64,000 nt of DNA from Phytobacter massiliensis JC163 (GTDB taxonomy: Bacteria; Pseudomonadota; Gammaproteobacteria; Enterobacterales; Enterobacteriaceae). Location of the stretch: contig NZ_HE578950.1 of NCBI RefSeq assembly GCF_000321045.1, forward strand, positions 26,794-90,793, given 5' to 3'. Positions within the stretch are counted from its first letter, which is position 1, and every line of letters begins with the position of its first letter. This document shows positions 7,474 to 15,380 of the stretch, piece after piece. The position numbers and the translations under genes are program-made. Below the pieces are notes generated by a model that was not told the origin of the DNA, did no database searches, and saw only the letters and a list, made by a program, of their open reading frames with translations.

Positions 7474-7515
7474 CGTCTGCATGATTAACCGTGTCGAGAA
7501 GCGCCCCGGCAGATT

Positions 7516-8214
7516 TTAATTGATGTAATAACGGATGCCGATACGGAATCGCACCTGGTCGTCGTGGTTCTGATCCTGATCCAGCCATGCCACTTCAGCA
7601 TAGGGCAGCCAGTGTTTATCCAGACGATAACGCGCCACAATGCTGGGCTCCCAGTGAGTTTTCTGCCCGTTTGCGGCGTTGAAATCGTTGGTATTGACGA
7701 AGAACTCCGGGTTCAGCTGCAGCCATAGCTTTTCCGTCGCCTGATAATTAAAGTACAGGTCGAACTGGTGGCTGTCGTTATAGTCCATCTCACCGTTGTA
7801 ATCGCGATCTTTGTGGGTCATATGGTTGTAACGGTAGCGGCTGCCGATACTGAACGCTTTACTGACTTTATAATCAAGGCCCAGATAGGGGGCGAGTTTA
7901 GTTCCGTTGCTGTCTATATCGGTTAAGCCGCCGGGGGTCAGAGTCCATTTATCGTTCAGAGGCACCGGATACCAGCCCTCATATTCCTGAAAGGTGCTGC
8001 GCATTTGGTCAAAATGCTGGCCTAAATCGTACATCGCCGAAACTAAAATTCCGGCTCCGTTATCAAAAATATGGCCAGCGCCAATTTTATACTGGTTTTT
8101 TTCCGAGGCAGTGGTGTGCGCATAGCGGTTATCTACCCATGTCGCGGCAGCCAGGGAGTTCATGGTAAATAAGGTCAGCGGTAAGGCAATTGCAAAATAA
8201 TTTATCTTTTTCAT
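7516..8214 (-). CDS. KdgM-family outer-membrane porin (oligogalacturonate-specific type), copy 1
   Basis: A 232-aa outer-membrane beta-barrel with a signal peptide (MKKINYFAIALPLTLFTMNSLAA) and alternating amphipathic strands rich in Tyr/Trp, ending in the typical aromatic C-terminal strand RIGIRYYIN. Size and pattern fit the KdgM family, which lets acidic oligosaccharides cross the outer membrane. ATG 8214 is chosen because it starts the signal peptide and has GGAAAC upstream. It is the last gene after the GH88/mannose-type PTS operon but is separated from it by a terminator, so it may have its own promoter as well. A role in uptake of unsaturated uronate disaccharides is inferred from this context. 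Confidence 0.85.
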   Translation of the reverse strand: MKKINYFAIALPLTLFTMNSLAAATWVDNRYAHTTASEKNQYKIGAGHIFDNGAGILVSAMYDLGQHFDQMRSTFQEYEGWYPVPLNDKWTLTPGGLTDIDSNGTKLAPYLGLDYKVSKAFSIGSRYRYNHMTHKDRDYNGEMDYNDSHQFDLYFNYQATEKLWLQLNPEFFVNTNDFNAANGQKTHWEPSIVARYRLDKHWLPYAEVAWLDQDQNHDDQVRFRIGIRYYIN

Positions 8215-8321
8215 GGTTGTTTCCATTTCATTTTTATGCACGTATTGACCGGCGCGTTATACGCCAGCTTATTATTTTGAAACGTTGAGGCTGTGTTATT
8301 AAATTAAGGCGATTTGCTGTT

Positions 8322-8354
8322 AAAAATAACGCCCCTCTTGTTAGGGTGAGGGGC
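8322..8354 (-). terminator. Intrinsic terminator after the mannose-type PTS genes
   Basis: Read on the minus strand, GCCCCTC (8354-8348) pairs with GAGGGGC (8337-8331) and is followed by GTTATTTTT. It lies between the end of the IID gene and the porin gene. Confidence 0.7.
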
Positions 8355-8361
8355 CGGTGCG

Positions 8362-9203
8362 TTAAATAATCCCAATTCCCGCCGCAGCGAAACCAAATAT
8401 AATTAAAAATATAAGGATTTTATTCGGGCTCACCTTTTTATTCAGCATGCGCAGGCAAACCAGTACCAGCAGCAGCGGAATGAGTCCGACGCAAATTTTG
8501 TCGAGAATTTCCTGTAAGACGAAAGGCTGCCCGGCAATGGTCGTTTTGAAGGTGGTGGTAAATTTCACCATGCTGGCGCTCATCGCCCCTACCATCATCA
8601 GCCCCATTATCGCCGATGCTTTGGTCACGCAGCCAAGCAGCCCGGACTGGGTGGCTTCGGCGATATATTTCGACCCTAACCGGTAGCCCATTACCCCACC
8701 GTAATAGCGAATCAGGTAGCTGGGAATATTATAAATCAGCAGGAACAGCAGCGGCCCCAGCGGATTCCCCTGTGACGCCAGGCCAATCGCAATCCCGGTG
8801 GCGATAATACGCAGTACGCCATAAAAGAAGGAGTCGCCGACGCCCGCGAAGGGCCCCATCAGCGCGACCTTTATCCCGTTAATGCTGGAGGTATCGAAAC
8901 CAGGGTTAGCCGCGTTCTCTTTTTCCATCGACAGCGTCAGGCCCATAATAAAGGGGGCGAGATGCTGGTTGGTATTAAAGAACTGGCTGTTCCGCTTGAG
9001 GGAATCAATATAGCCGTGCGGGTTCCCCCGATATATTTTTTCAGCAGCGGCGCCAGAATCCAGCCGTAGCTCAGCCCTTCCATACGGGTGAAGTTCATGG
9101 AACCCAGCAGCTGAAACTGGCGGAAGAATAGCTGGCGGAACATTTTCTTCTCGCTCTTGCTATCGTCGTAGGCGCTGTCCGCGCTGTTATGGATATCAGT
9201 CAT
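8362..9203 (-). pseudogene. PTS EIID, mannose/fructose/sorbose family, interrupted by a one-base frameshift
   Basis: The IID membrane subunit of the mannose-type PTS, split in two frames. Frame 1 starts at ATG 9203 (overlapping the IIC stop) and reads FFRQFQLLGSMNFTRMEGLSYG up to LLKK near 9039. There the family sequence continues only in the -1 frame (IYRGNPHGYIDSLKR, then MGLTLSMEKENAANPG ... LMGPFAGVGDSFFYG) to a stop at 8362. The switch falls at a run of six A (minus strand CTG-AAA-AAA-TAT); seven A would restore a normal 280-aa IID. Either one base is lost (mutation or sequencing error), or a -1 slip at A6 makes the protein. The rest is intact. Confidence 0.85.
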
Positions 9204-9996
9204 TGAAGAACCCATCCTTATCGTCAACCGAGGTCGTCGCCGTGGTTGTCGCTTGTTTATTTGCTTTAAGCTGATTGAATTCGTTGAGGCATAACCAGAC
9301 CGCTACCGAAGCGGCAATAATGGCGATACCCATAATCGGTAGCTGGAGATAAGCTGCCATCGCAAAGCCAATAAAGAAGAAGGCGGCGATATTGCGGTTC
9401 CACAACGCTTTTAAAAGAATGGCGAAGCCCAGCGCAGGCAGAATACCGCCGACTGCCGTCATCCCGCGCATTACCGTATCCGGGATGCTCTCGACCAGGC
9501 TGCGGATAACCTCCGTGCCGAACAGAATGCCGAAGAAGGCCAGCACCGCGAACGGCACGCCGTAAAACATTGTCATACCCAGCGTAATACCGAGCGCGGC
9601 GCGATCGCGCCCCTCTTCCAACAGGGCATCGTACTTCTCCACCAGCCCGGTATAGACCAGCTTCAGCACCTGATAGACAAAGACCGCCAGCAGGCTGATG
9701 GGCAGCGCCAGCGCCACCGCGACGGCAGGTTCCGCTTTGGTCAGAATGGTGAATGCCGTCGCCAGTACCGAGCCTACCGCCAGGTCGGCAGGTACCGAGC
9801 CGCCAATGGTGATGGTGCCAAGGAAGATAAGCTCCAGCGTGGCGCCGATGATTATTCCCTGCTGGAAATCACCCAGCACAAAGCCCACCATCGCGCCGCA
9901 AATAAGTGGACGCTCAATCAGCGGTTGGCCCAGGGTGTGGTCGGCGAACTTGGCGATATACATCACCAGCGCGACAAGTAGTGCAGACGTTAACAT
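9196..9996 (-). CDS. PTS EIIC, mannose/fructose/sorbose family
   Basis: A 266-aa membrane protein of the mannose-type IIC family, with motifs DHTLGQPLIERPLICGAMVG near the N-terminus and GATLELIFLGTITIGGSVPADL, a family signature (about residues 51-72). With IID it forms the sugar translocation path. The stop overlaps the IID start (ATGACTGA), and it lies 11 bp after the IIB gene. It is part of a sigma-54-type PTS operon with a GH88 hydrolase. Confidence 0.9.
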   Translation of the reverse strand: MLTSALLVALVMYIAKFADHTLGQPLIERPLICGAMVGFVLGDFQQGIIIGATLELIFLGTITIGGSVPADLAVGSVLATAFTILTKAEPAVAVALALPISLLAVFVYQVLKLVYTGLVEKYDALLEEGRDRAALGITLGMTMFYGVPFAVLAFFGILFGTEVIRSLVESIPDTVMRGMTAVGGILPALGFAILLKALWNRNIAAFFFIGFAMAAYLQLPIMGIAIIAASVAVWLCLNEFNQLKANKQATTTATTSVDDKDGFFND

Positions 9997-10007
9997 AGCG
10001 ACCTCAC

Positions 10008-10505
10008 TCAGCTGGCGGCGTTATCCAGCATCTCAATCAAATTTTTGACCGGATGGGATGGCAGGACCTGGTATTCCACGTTGACGCCGCGTTCAGCGAT
10101 AGCGTGAAAATCGGCCACGTCTTCCGGCGTAACGTATACGGTGTCGCTGATACGGGTTTTGGCGGCCAGGTTATCGGTAATACGGCCAAAGTTAGCGACA
10201 TTCAGCGTCTTGATAGCAGGCACCTGCTCCACCAGCCTACGGGCGTCGGCGGCGTTGTTGACGATAACCATAATCTTCATCGCCTCCGAGCGCGGATCGT
10301 TGAGCACGTCGCCCGCATCGTTCACCGCCATGATGGCGCATTTAGCGGTGTCCGGCGCGGCCATGCGCAGCGACATTTTTTGCACCTCGTTATTCACGAT
10401 CTGGTCGTTGGCGACCAGAATGCGGTTAACGCCGAGATGCTTGGTCCAGACAACCGCGACCTGTCCGTGGATTAAACGGTCATCAATTCTTATTAGCGAA
10501 ATCAT
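10008..10505 (-). CDS. PTS EIIB, mannose/fructose/sorbose family
   Basis: A 165-aa soluble phosphotransfer subunit. The N-terminal motif RIDDRLIHGQV carries the phospho-histidine His13 of the family, and the remainder (VANDQIVNNEVQKMSLRMAAP) is typical of AgaB/SorB/LevE proteins. AGGAG lies 8 bp before ATG 10505. It receives phosphate from the IIA encoded two genes upstream (11698-12180) and phosphorylates the sugar during transport through IIC-IID. Confidence 0.92.
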   Translation of the reverse strand: MISLIRIDDRLIHGQVAVVWTKHLGVNRILVANDQIVNNEVQKMSLRMAAPDTAKCAIMAVNDAGDVLNDPRSEAMKIMVIVNNAADARRLVEQVPAIKTLNVANFGRITDNLAAKTRISDTVYVTPEDVADFHAIAERGVNVEYQVLPSHPVKNLIEMLDNAAS

Positions 10506-10525
10506 TACGTACTCCTGTTTTAGTT

Positions 10526-11701
10526 TTACCAGTAGGGTGTCCAGACGCGGGAAAGACGTACCAGGGCTTCAAACCAGAAAAAGTCGCCCCAGAGGTTTGG
10601 TACGTTGATGCCCATATCGCGGCCAAAGTTATAAACGCCTTCACGCAGCAGGCCGTCTTCGTTATGCGCAAAGTAATCAGCGTGTAGATGATGCATTATC
10701 AGGCTGATGGCATTGAGGTATGCCGGACGCAGCGGGTCGGTCAGCGGCAGCTGTTTCAGCAGCTCTGCCAGACCGCAAACGCTAATCGCGGCGGCGGAGG
10801 TGTCTCGATACGCTTTATCCTGCGCGGTGAAGATCAGATCCCAGTAGCAGACGTAATCCTCCGGCAGGCGGTTGAGAAAATAGTGCGCCAGCTTGCGGGA
10901 GAGTTCCGGCAGCGCGGTGTCGCCAGTGTGCGCATAGCCCAGCGCGAAGCCGTAAATCCCCCACGCCTGGCCACGCGCCCAGCATGAACTGTCGCTGAAC
11001 CCCTGGTGCGTGTCGCCGCGTAGCGGTTGCCCGCTGTGGATATCAAGATAAAAGGTATGGAATGTGGAGGCGTCGTCACGCACCAGATAACGCGCCGCCT
11101 GCTGCAGATGGCGCGTGGCGGCCTGCCGGTAGTCATCGTTACCCGTTTCGTTCGCCGCCCAGAACAGCAGCGGCACATTCAGGTTGCAGTCGATAATCAT
11201 CCGCCCCTGGCGCGCCGGGTCGTTCAGGTCGCCCCAGGCCTGAATGACTCCCGCGGTGGCGTTGAAGCGCCGATACAGTAGTTCCGCCGCCCGCAACGCC
11301 AGGGTACGGGCGCGGGTGTTGCCCGTCAGCCGCCAGGCGTTAACGCAGGAGAGGAGGTATAAAAAACCAAGGTCATGGGTATCGACTTTGATCTGCTTAT
11401 CGAGCCGTTCTTCAAAACTGTCGAGCAGCCCTTCCGCCACTTTGCGGTATTTGTCATCGCCGGTCACTTCCCAGGCCAGCCACAGCATTCCGGTCCAGAA
11501 ACCCTCTGTCCAGTCGACCTTCTCAACGGCCGGGTAGCGGCCCTCATGGGCGCTGGCGGCGGGGAAGGTGTCCGTAAAGCGCGGCAGCATGGCGTCGATG
11601 CTGGCGAGCGTTTCGTTTATCGCTGCGTCAAGCCAGGCTTTATCCAGCACAGGCTGCGCTGTGAGGTAGCGGCTATCCAGCGTTTCAAGAATTGGGATCA
11701 C
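10526..11701 (-). CDS. Glycoside hydrolase family 88 unsaturated glucuronyl hydrolase
   Basis: A 391-aa cytoplasmic (no signal peptide) alpha6/alpha6-barrel enzyme that removes a 4,5-unsaturated uronic acid from the non-reducing end of disaccharides made by polysaccharide lyases. The two catalytic aspartates of characterised UGLs are matched by Asp110 (DTHDLGFLY) and Asp171 (MIIDCNLNVPLL), with the same 61-residue spacing. Aromatic sugar-binding motifs WARGQAWGIYGFALG and WGDFFWFEAL are present. It starts at GTG 11701 and overlaps the IIA stop by 4 bp. Since it is encoded within a PTS operon, its substrate is probably an imported, phosphorylated unsaturated disaccharide, as in streptococcal hyaluronan/chondroitin utilisation. 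No lyase gene is in the window. Confidence 0.88.
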   Translation of the reverse strand: MIPILETLDSRYLTAQPVLDKAWLDAAINETLASIDAMLPRFTDTFPAASAHEGRYPAVEKVDWTEGFWTGMLWLAWEVTGDDKYRKVAEGLLDSFEERLDKQIKVDTHDLGFLYLLSCVNAWRLTGNTRARTLALRAAELLYRRFNATAGVIQAWGDLNDPARQGRMIIDCNLNVPLLFWAANETGNDDYRQAATRHLQQAARYLVRDDASTFHTFYLDIHSGQPLRGDTHQGFSDSSCWARGQAWGIYGFALGYAHTGDTALPELSRKLAHYFLNRLPEDYVCYWDLIFTAQDKAYRDTSAAAISVCGLAELLKQLPLTDPLRPAYLNAISLIMHHLHADYFAHNEDGLLREGVYNFGRDMGINVPNLWGDFFWFEALVRLSRVWTPYW

Positions 11702-12180
11702 AGGCTGCCCTCCGTGGCGAAAAAATCGTCCGCATCATCACGATGCGCCGCCAGCGTCGCCTGCCGCGCCGCCATGATTTCAGGCAGCGTGTTCATATAC
11801 TGCATGGCGTCGGTTGCCGCGGTCATCGCGTCCTGCAGGCGGTCTTCGGTACGCGCGTGTTCAGACATGCAGAACTCCATCAGCATGATCAGATTTGCGC
11901 CGCTGACGACATGCATATGCGGGTACTTCACCATCAGCTGTACGGCCGTATTATTGACGCTGCCGCCCTGCATATCGGTAAACAGCACCAGCTCGTTGCC
12001 GCGGCGCGCGGCTTCGCTGGCGAGAGCGTCAACGTGCTTCGCAAGGTCAGCGGTGGAGCCGATCTCACCGCAGTAGGCGCAAATGGGCGTGACGCCGTGG
12101 TCTTCGCCAATAAGTAGATTGAGGCCGGAAATAATGCCTTCGGCATAGCGACCATGACTTGCGATATAAATCTCTCGCAT
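11698..12180 (-). CDS. PTS EIIA, mannose/fructose/sorbose family
   Basis: A 160-aa cytoplasmic IIA-Man-type subunit. IYIASHGRYAEGI places the phospho-histidine at His9, and FTDMQGGSVNNTA is the conserved second motif. A strong AAAGGAAA ribosome site precedes ATG 12180. It is the first gene of the operon IIA-GH88-IIB-IIC-IID and lies about 50 bp downstream of a sigma-54 promoter. Confidence 0.92.
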   Translation of the reverse strand: MREIYIASHGRYAEGIISGLNLLIGEDHGVTPICAYCGEIGSTADLAKHVDALASEAARRGNELVLFTDMQGGSVNNTAVQLMVKYPHMHVVSGANLIMLMEFCMSEHARTEDRLQDAMTAATDAMQYMNTLPEIMAARQATLAAHRDDADDFFATEGSL

Positions 12181-12230
12181 GAGTGTTTCCTTTCTTTTTG
12201 CGGGGTGCTGACGTTATGGGTAATAGCGAT

Positions 12231-12246
12231 TGCAAGCAGTGTGCCA
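12231..12246 (-). promoter_or_regulatory. Sigma-54 (-24/-12) promoter of the GH88/mannose-type PTS operon
   Basis: The minus strand reads TGGCACACTGCTTGCA, differing from the consensus TGGCACG-N4-TTGCA at a single base, with GG and GC at the correct -24/-12 spacing. It points to the IIA gene 50 bp downstream. The neighbouring activator at 12416-15016 has the GAFTGA sigma-54 contact motif, which supports the call. Confidence 0.88.
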
Positions 12247-12335
12247 ATTATTTAATGAATTGTTTTTAATGGTTTTTTTATGCGGTCTGGACGCTGTTTT
12301 TACTGTTGAAAGCGTAGCGTCGAAGGGGGCGTTCC

Positions 12336-12400
12336 CGGGGGCGCAAGCTTACCCGGGCGGTGGCGTTGTCGTAGCCCGGATAAGCTTGCGCATCCGGGAG
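12336..12400. repeat. Inverted pair of REP-like units (BIME)
   Basis: CCCGGGGGCGCAAGCTTACC (12336 on) and, inverted, a near-identical unit at 12375-12400 (CCCGGATGCGCAAGCTTATC on the minus strand) face each other. The pair lies between the activator gene's stop and the sigma-54 promoter. Confidence 0.7.
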
Positions 12401-12415
12401 CCACGAGCACAGCGT

Positions 12416-15016
12416 TTAAACGGCTTCGGTGGCTATCCAGGGCTCCATGATTTCATAAATCATCAGCACTTCGGTTAGCGGCACGGCGAGGTGATATTTG
12501 CGGTTGAGCGCCTGGAAGAAGGTGTCATTGACCGCGACAAACGCCTGCTGCTCCAGCGTGAGTGCGGCGTCATCCCGGTGGCGCATGCCGGTATTGACCA
12601 TCACCCGCTCAATCATCAGCGCGATATGCATAAACAGGTTGATGCGCAGATAGCTCTCGAAATGGATTTTATAGAAGGCTTCGTACTGTTTAATGACCGA
12701 CTCCACCTCATCAATGATGATCACCGGATTGAGGAAGTTCAGCCTGCTGGCTACCCCTTCCACAGTGAACAGTTTCACCACCTCTTCTACCATCGGTTCG
12801 AGGCTGTCCTCCATCAGCAGGTCGGTGAAGTAGTCCCGGCGCAGCACCTGGGTTTTTTCTTTAATAAGCTGTTCGACGCTGAGCAGGGGAATGTAGCCCG
12901 CCTCCAGGTCGGTGGTGGTGATAATCAGCCGGGTGCCGTTCAGCGCCGGATCGTCGCGGGCGATTTTCCATTTCAGATCGTCATATTCCATGGTGACGAT
13001 GTCGATCTCTTCTCTTGCCAGATAGCGGCTTAAGATATCTTTCAGCTTGCGCGAAATGCCTTCGCCGGAAATACAGGAGATGATGATTTTATTACCCGGC
13101 AGGATACCTGCGTAATAGCGCGTCTCCGGCTCGTAAGCGCCTTTCACGCTTTCAATAATTTCTTCCATCGGCAACTGATGCTGAATTTTACCGGCGATAT
13201 CCAGCGCCATGGCCGTACTGACGTTATTGATAACCAGTAATTCACCGTGCAGATGCAGTTTTATCTCTTCATAAATCTCTTTAAGCGAACCCATATCAAC
13301 AAGAATGATCAGCCCTGCGCCCGGTTTCAGCGCCGCGAGATGGGCAATCAGCAGGTCGATAATTTCACGGGTAGAGGTGGAATAAGGCATATCGAATGCT
13401 TTGAAGTAGTACCCTCCCGTTAACTGATTGGCGACCCCGGCGATGCTGGAGGCGGTAGAGCGCCCGTGGGAGACAATCACCCCCTGGATGGCGTCATCAT
13501 CGCCTGCCGGTTTGTTGAGCGCGCAGCTGAGCAGCGGCAGCAGAATGGGCAGTGGACGGTCGGCAACATGTTTAACCAGCAGGTTCACGCAGGTTTCCGC
13601 CAGCAGCCGCGCCTTGCAGGAGACGTACTCCGTCACCGCCAGCAGTTCGTTAACCTCATCGGCATTATGCTCAACGTGCAGCGCCTGGATAAGGCACAGC
13701 CAGATGGCTTTGCGCAGCTCCTGGCCGCACTCGATTCCGGTCAGCCCCTCCAGTTCATTTATGGCATGCATGGTGTTCTGCCACAGGTAGCCGGAATAGA
13801 GCGCCTCCTGATCGAGAATGCCGTGAATGGTGGTCAGCAGCTGTTCCATTTTCCGGTTCAGCAGCAGAATATTGCCGCTGTGGCAGAACTCCCGCAGGAT
13901 GACATCATCACGCATCGCTTTTGGTAACAAAGCGGCGGTATCCAATCCGGCGAGTTTCTCCCTGGCGGGGATCACCAGCACTTCGCCGCTGGGGCGGGGC
14001 GTATGCAGGGTGATAAACGGGCTCTGCCGCTGGTCACTCCAGGCGCTGGCGGCCATCACTTTGATCTGGTTTTTTAACTCGCCAATGTTGCCGCGCACCG
14101 GCGACATCACCAGTTGATGCATCAGCTGCGTATCAAGATGAATATCCCGGCGCAGGCTGGCGGCCTCGGCGTGCAAAAAGTGGCTGACCTGGGCAATTCG
14201 CTCGGTTAGCGGGCGGGAGATATAGTTCGGCAGAGCGACGCGAACTGGAATACGGCGACGAAAGGTATTGAGCAGTACCGTGTCGATATTTTCAGTGGTG
14301 GCGAAGATAAAGCGCAGCGCGGCGGGGTGGCGGGTCCGGTTATCGCCAAGGCGGTAAAAATAGCCTTTGTCCATAAACAGGAACAGCTTCTCCTGGTTTT
14401 CCGCGGAGAGGCGGTGCACCTCATCAAGAAAGAGAAAGCCGCCGTCCGCCTCATCGAATGCGCCGCGTTTTTCCCGGTCAGCGCCGGTAAACGCCCCCCG
14501 GGTATAGCCGAACAGCGTGGCGGAGAGCAGCTCCGGGTTATTGGCATAATCGGCGCAGTTCAGCTCGATAAACGGCTTATCGCCGGAGATCACTCCTCGT
14601 TCAACGGCGTACTGCCAGATAAGCGAAGCCAGGTGGCTTTTGCCGACGCCGCTCTCGCCGGAAAGCAGAACAGGCAGACCGTGGGTCGGGTAATCTACGG
14701 CAGAGCGACACAGGGAGACGATTTCCGCCAGGCTACCCTCTGCGCCAATCAGCTGCGAGAAAGCATCGCTGTTTTTCGACACTAGCGTCGAACGGGGCTG
14801 CGAGAGAGCCTCCGCCTGCCTGACGAAAAAGCGCACCGGGCGGGTATTATCTTTTTGTAATTTTCCATCATCACACAGGCGGTTAAGGTAATGGCTGATG
14901 ACGCTGCGGTTTACCTGCATAAAGTCAGCGCAGTCCTGAGCGGTAAAGCCTGCGGTATGGTCCGCATAATGGGTCAGGATGTTCTGGAAGAGTTTTTCTT
15001 TGGCGGAGAGTGCCAT
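12416..15016 (-). CDS. LevR/DagR-type sigma-54-dependent, PTS-regulated transcriptional activator
   Basis: An 866-aa activator. It has an N-terminal winged HTH (about 5-70) and a AAA+ domain (about 85-330) with Walker A GESGVGKS at 120-127, GAFTGA at 174-179 and Walker B FLFLDEVHR. Next comes a PRD region (about 430-540), an EIIA-Man-like domain with VIVSHGRSTASSIA, a segment like EIIB-Gat (IIISCISGEGISRKL) and a C-terminal PRD with LFMHIALMIERV. Family members activate mannose-type PTS operons when their PRDs are not inhibited by PTS phosphorylation. ATG 15016 is preferred over the upstream in-frame start at 15073 because the family sequence begins there. It lies upstream of, and in the same direction as, the operon it should control. 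Confidence 0.92.
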   Translation of the reverse strand: MALSAKEKLFQNILTHYADHTAGFTAQDCADFMQVNRSVISHYLNRLCDDGKLQKDNTRPVRFFVRQAEALSQPRSTLVSKNSDAFSQLIGAEGSLAEIVSLCRSAVDYPTHGLPVLLSGESGVGKSHLASLIWQYAVERGVISGDKPFIELNCADYANNPELLSATLFGYTRGAFTGADREKRGAFDEADGGFLFLDEVHRLSAENQEKLFLFMDKGYFYRLGDNRTRHPAALRFIFATTENIDTVLLNTFRRRIPVRVALPNYISRPLTERIAQVSHFLHAEAASLRRDIHLDTQLMHQLVMSPVRGNIGELKNQIKVMAASAWSDQRQSPFITLHTPRPSGEVLVIPAREKLAGLDTAALLPKAMRDDVILREFCHSGNILLLNRKMEQLLTTIHGILDQEALYSGYLWQNTMHAINELEGLTGIECGQELRKAIWLCLIQALHVEHNADEVNELLAVTEYVSCKARLLAETCVNLLVKHVADRPLPILLPLLSCALNKPAGDDDAIQGVIVSHGRSTASSIAGVANQLTGGYYFKAFDMPYSTSTREIIDLLIAHLAALKPGAGLIILVDMGSLKEIYEEIKLHLHGELLVINNVSTAMALDIAGKIQHQLPMEEIIESVKGAYEPETRYYAGILPGNKIIISCISGEGISRKLKDILSRYLAREEIDIVTMEYDDLKWKIARDDPALNGTRLIITTTDLEAGYIPLLSVEQLIKEKTQVLRRDYFTDLLMEDSLEPMVEEVVKLFTVEGVASRLNFLNPVIIIDEVESVIKQYEAFYKIHFESYLRINLFMHIALMIERVMVNTGMRHRDDAALTLEQQAFVAVNDTFFQALNRKYHLAVPLTEVLMIYEIMEPWIATEAV

Positions 15017-15203
15017 TGTTATATCCCACAAATGCCAGGCATCCAGTGTCGATTCCATTTCGACACTAGACACTAATCAATGTATTAAACACTGGTTACT
15101 TTCTACCGCCCGAGAGGAAAATGAAACCTTGTTTTAATCAGTTTGTGATGGACTTCTCAGCGGATTGTGCGTCAGGCCAGCCCGCTCGCTGCGCACATTG
15201 AGA

Positions 15204-15217
15204 TGAAATTCCTTTCA
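15204..15217. promoter_or_regulatory. Candidate operator palindrome in divergent intergenic region
   Basis: TGAAA-TTCC-TTTCA is a perfect inverted repeat between the divergent LevR-type activator and the DeoR/PfkB fusion gene. The 364-bp gap (15017-15380) holds no gene. The repeat is one base too short in spacing for a KdgR box. A role is inferred from position only. Confidence 0.35.
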
Positions 15218-15380
15218 TTAGGTATGTATTAATTTCTTTGGGTAACAAAGCGAATATAAGTGTTGATGTGTGCTTACTACCATTTTTGTTTGGTTCCGTT
15301 TTGCCTGGAAACATGAGATTGATATCACTCTTCAGACAGTATGCGGTTCGTATACTCCAGTTGTGATTTCGGGGTTTATT

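Larger units (their letters stand above)
7334..7506. repeat. 24-bp direct repeats flanking a REP-containing insert
   Basis: The same 24-bp sequence (starting GATTAACCGTGTCGA) occurs at 7334-7357 and 7483-7506 with one mismatch. The first copy covers the stop codon of the P-loop kinase and the 5' arm of its terminator hairpin. Between them lies the REP element. This looks like a duplicated target or a tandem duplication around the REP. Confidence 0.8.

Noticed and set aside
15204..15217. KdgR box from TGAAATTCCTTTCA
   Set aside because: The half-sites match but the spacer is 4 bp rather than 5 bp; kept only as an unspecified palindrome.
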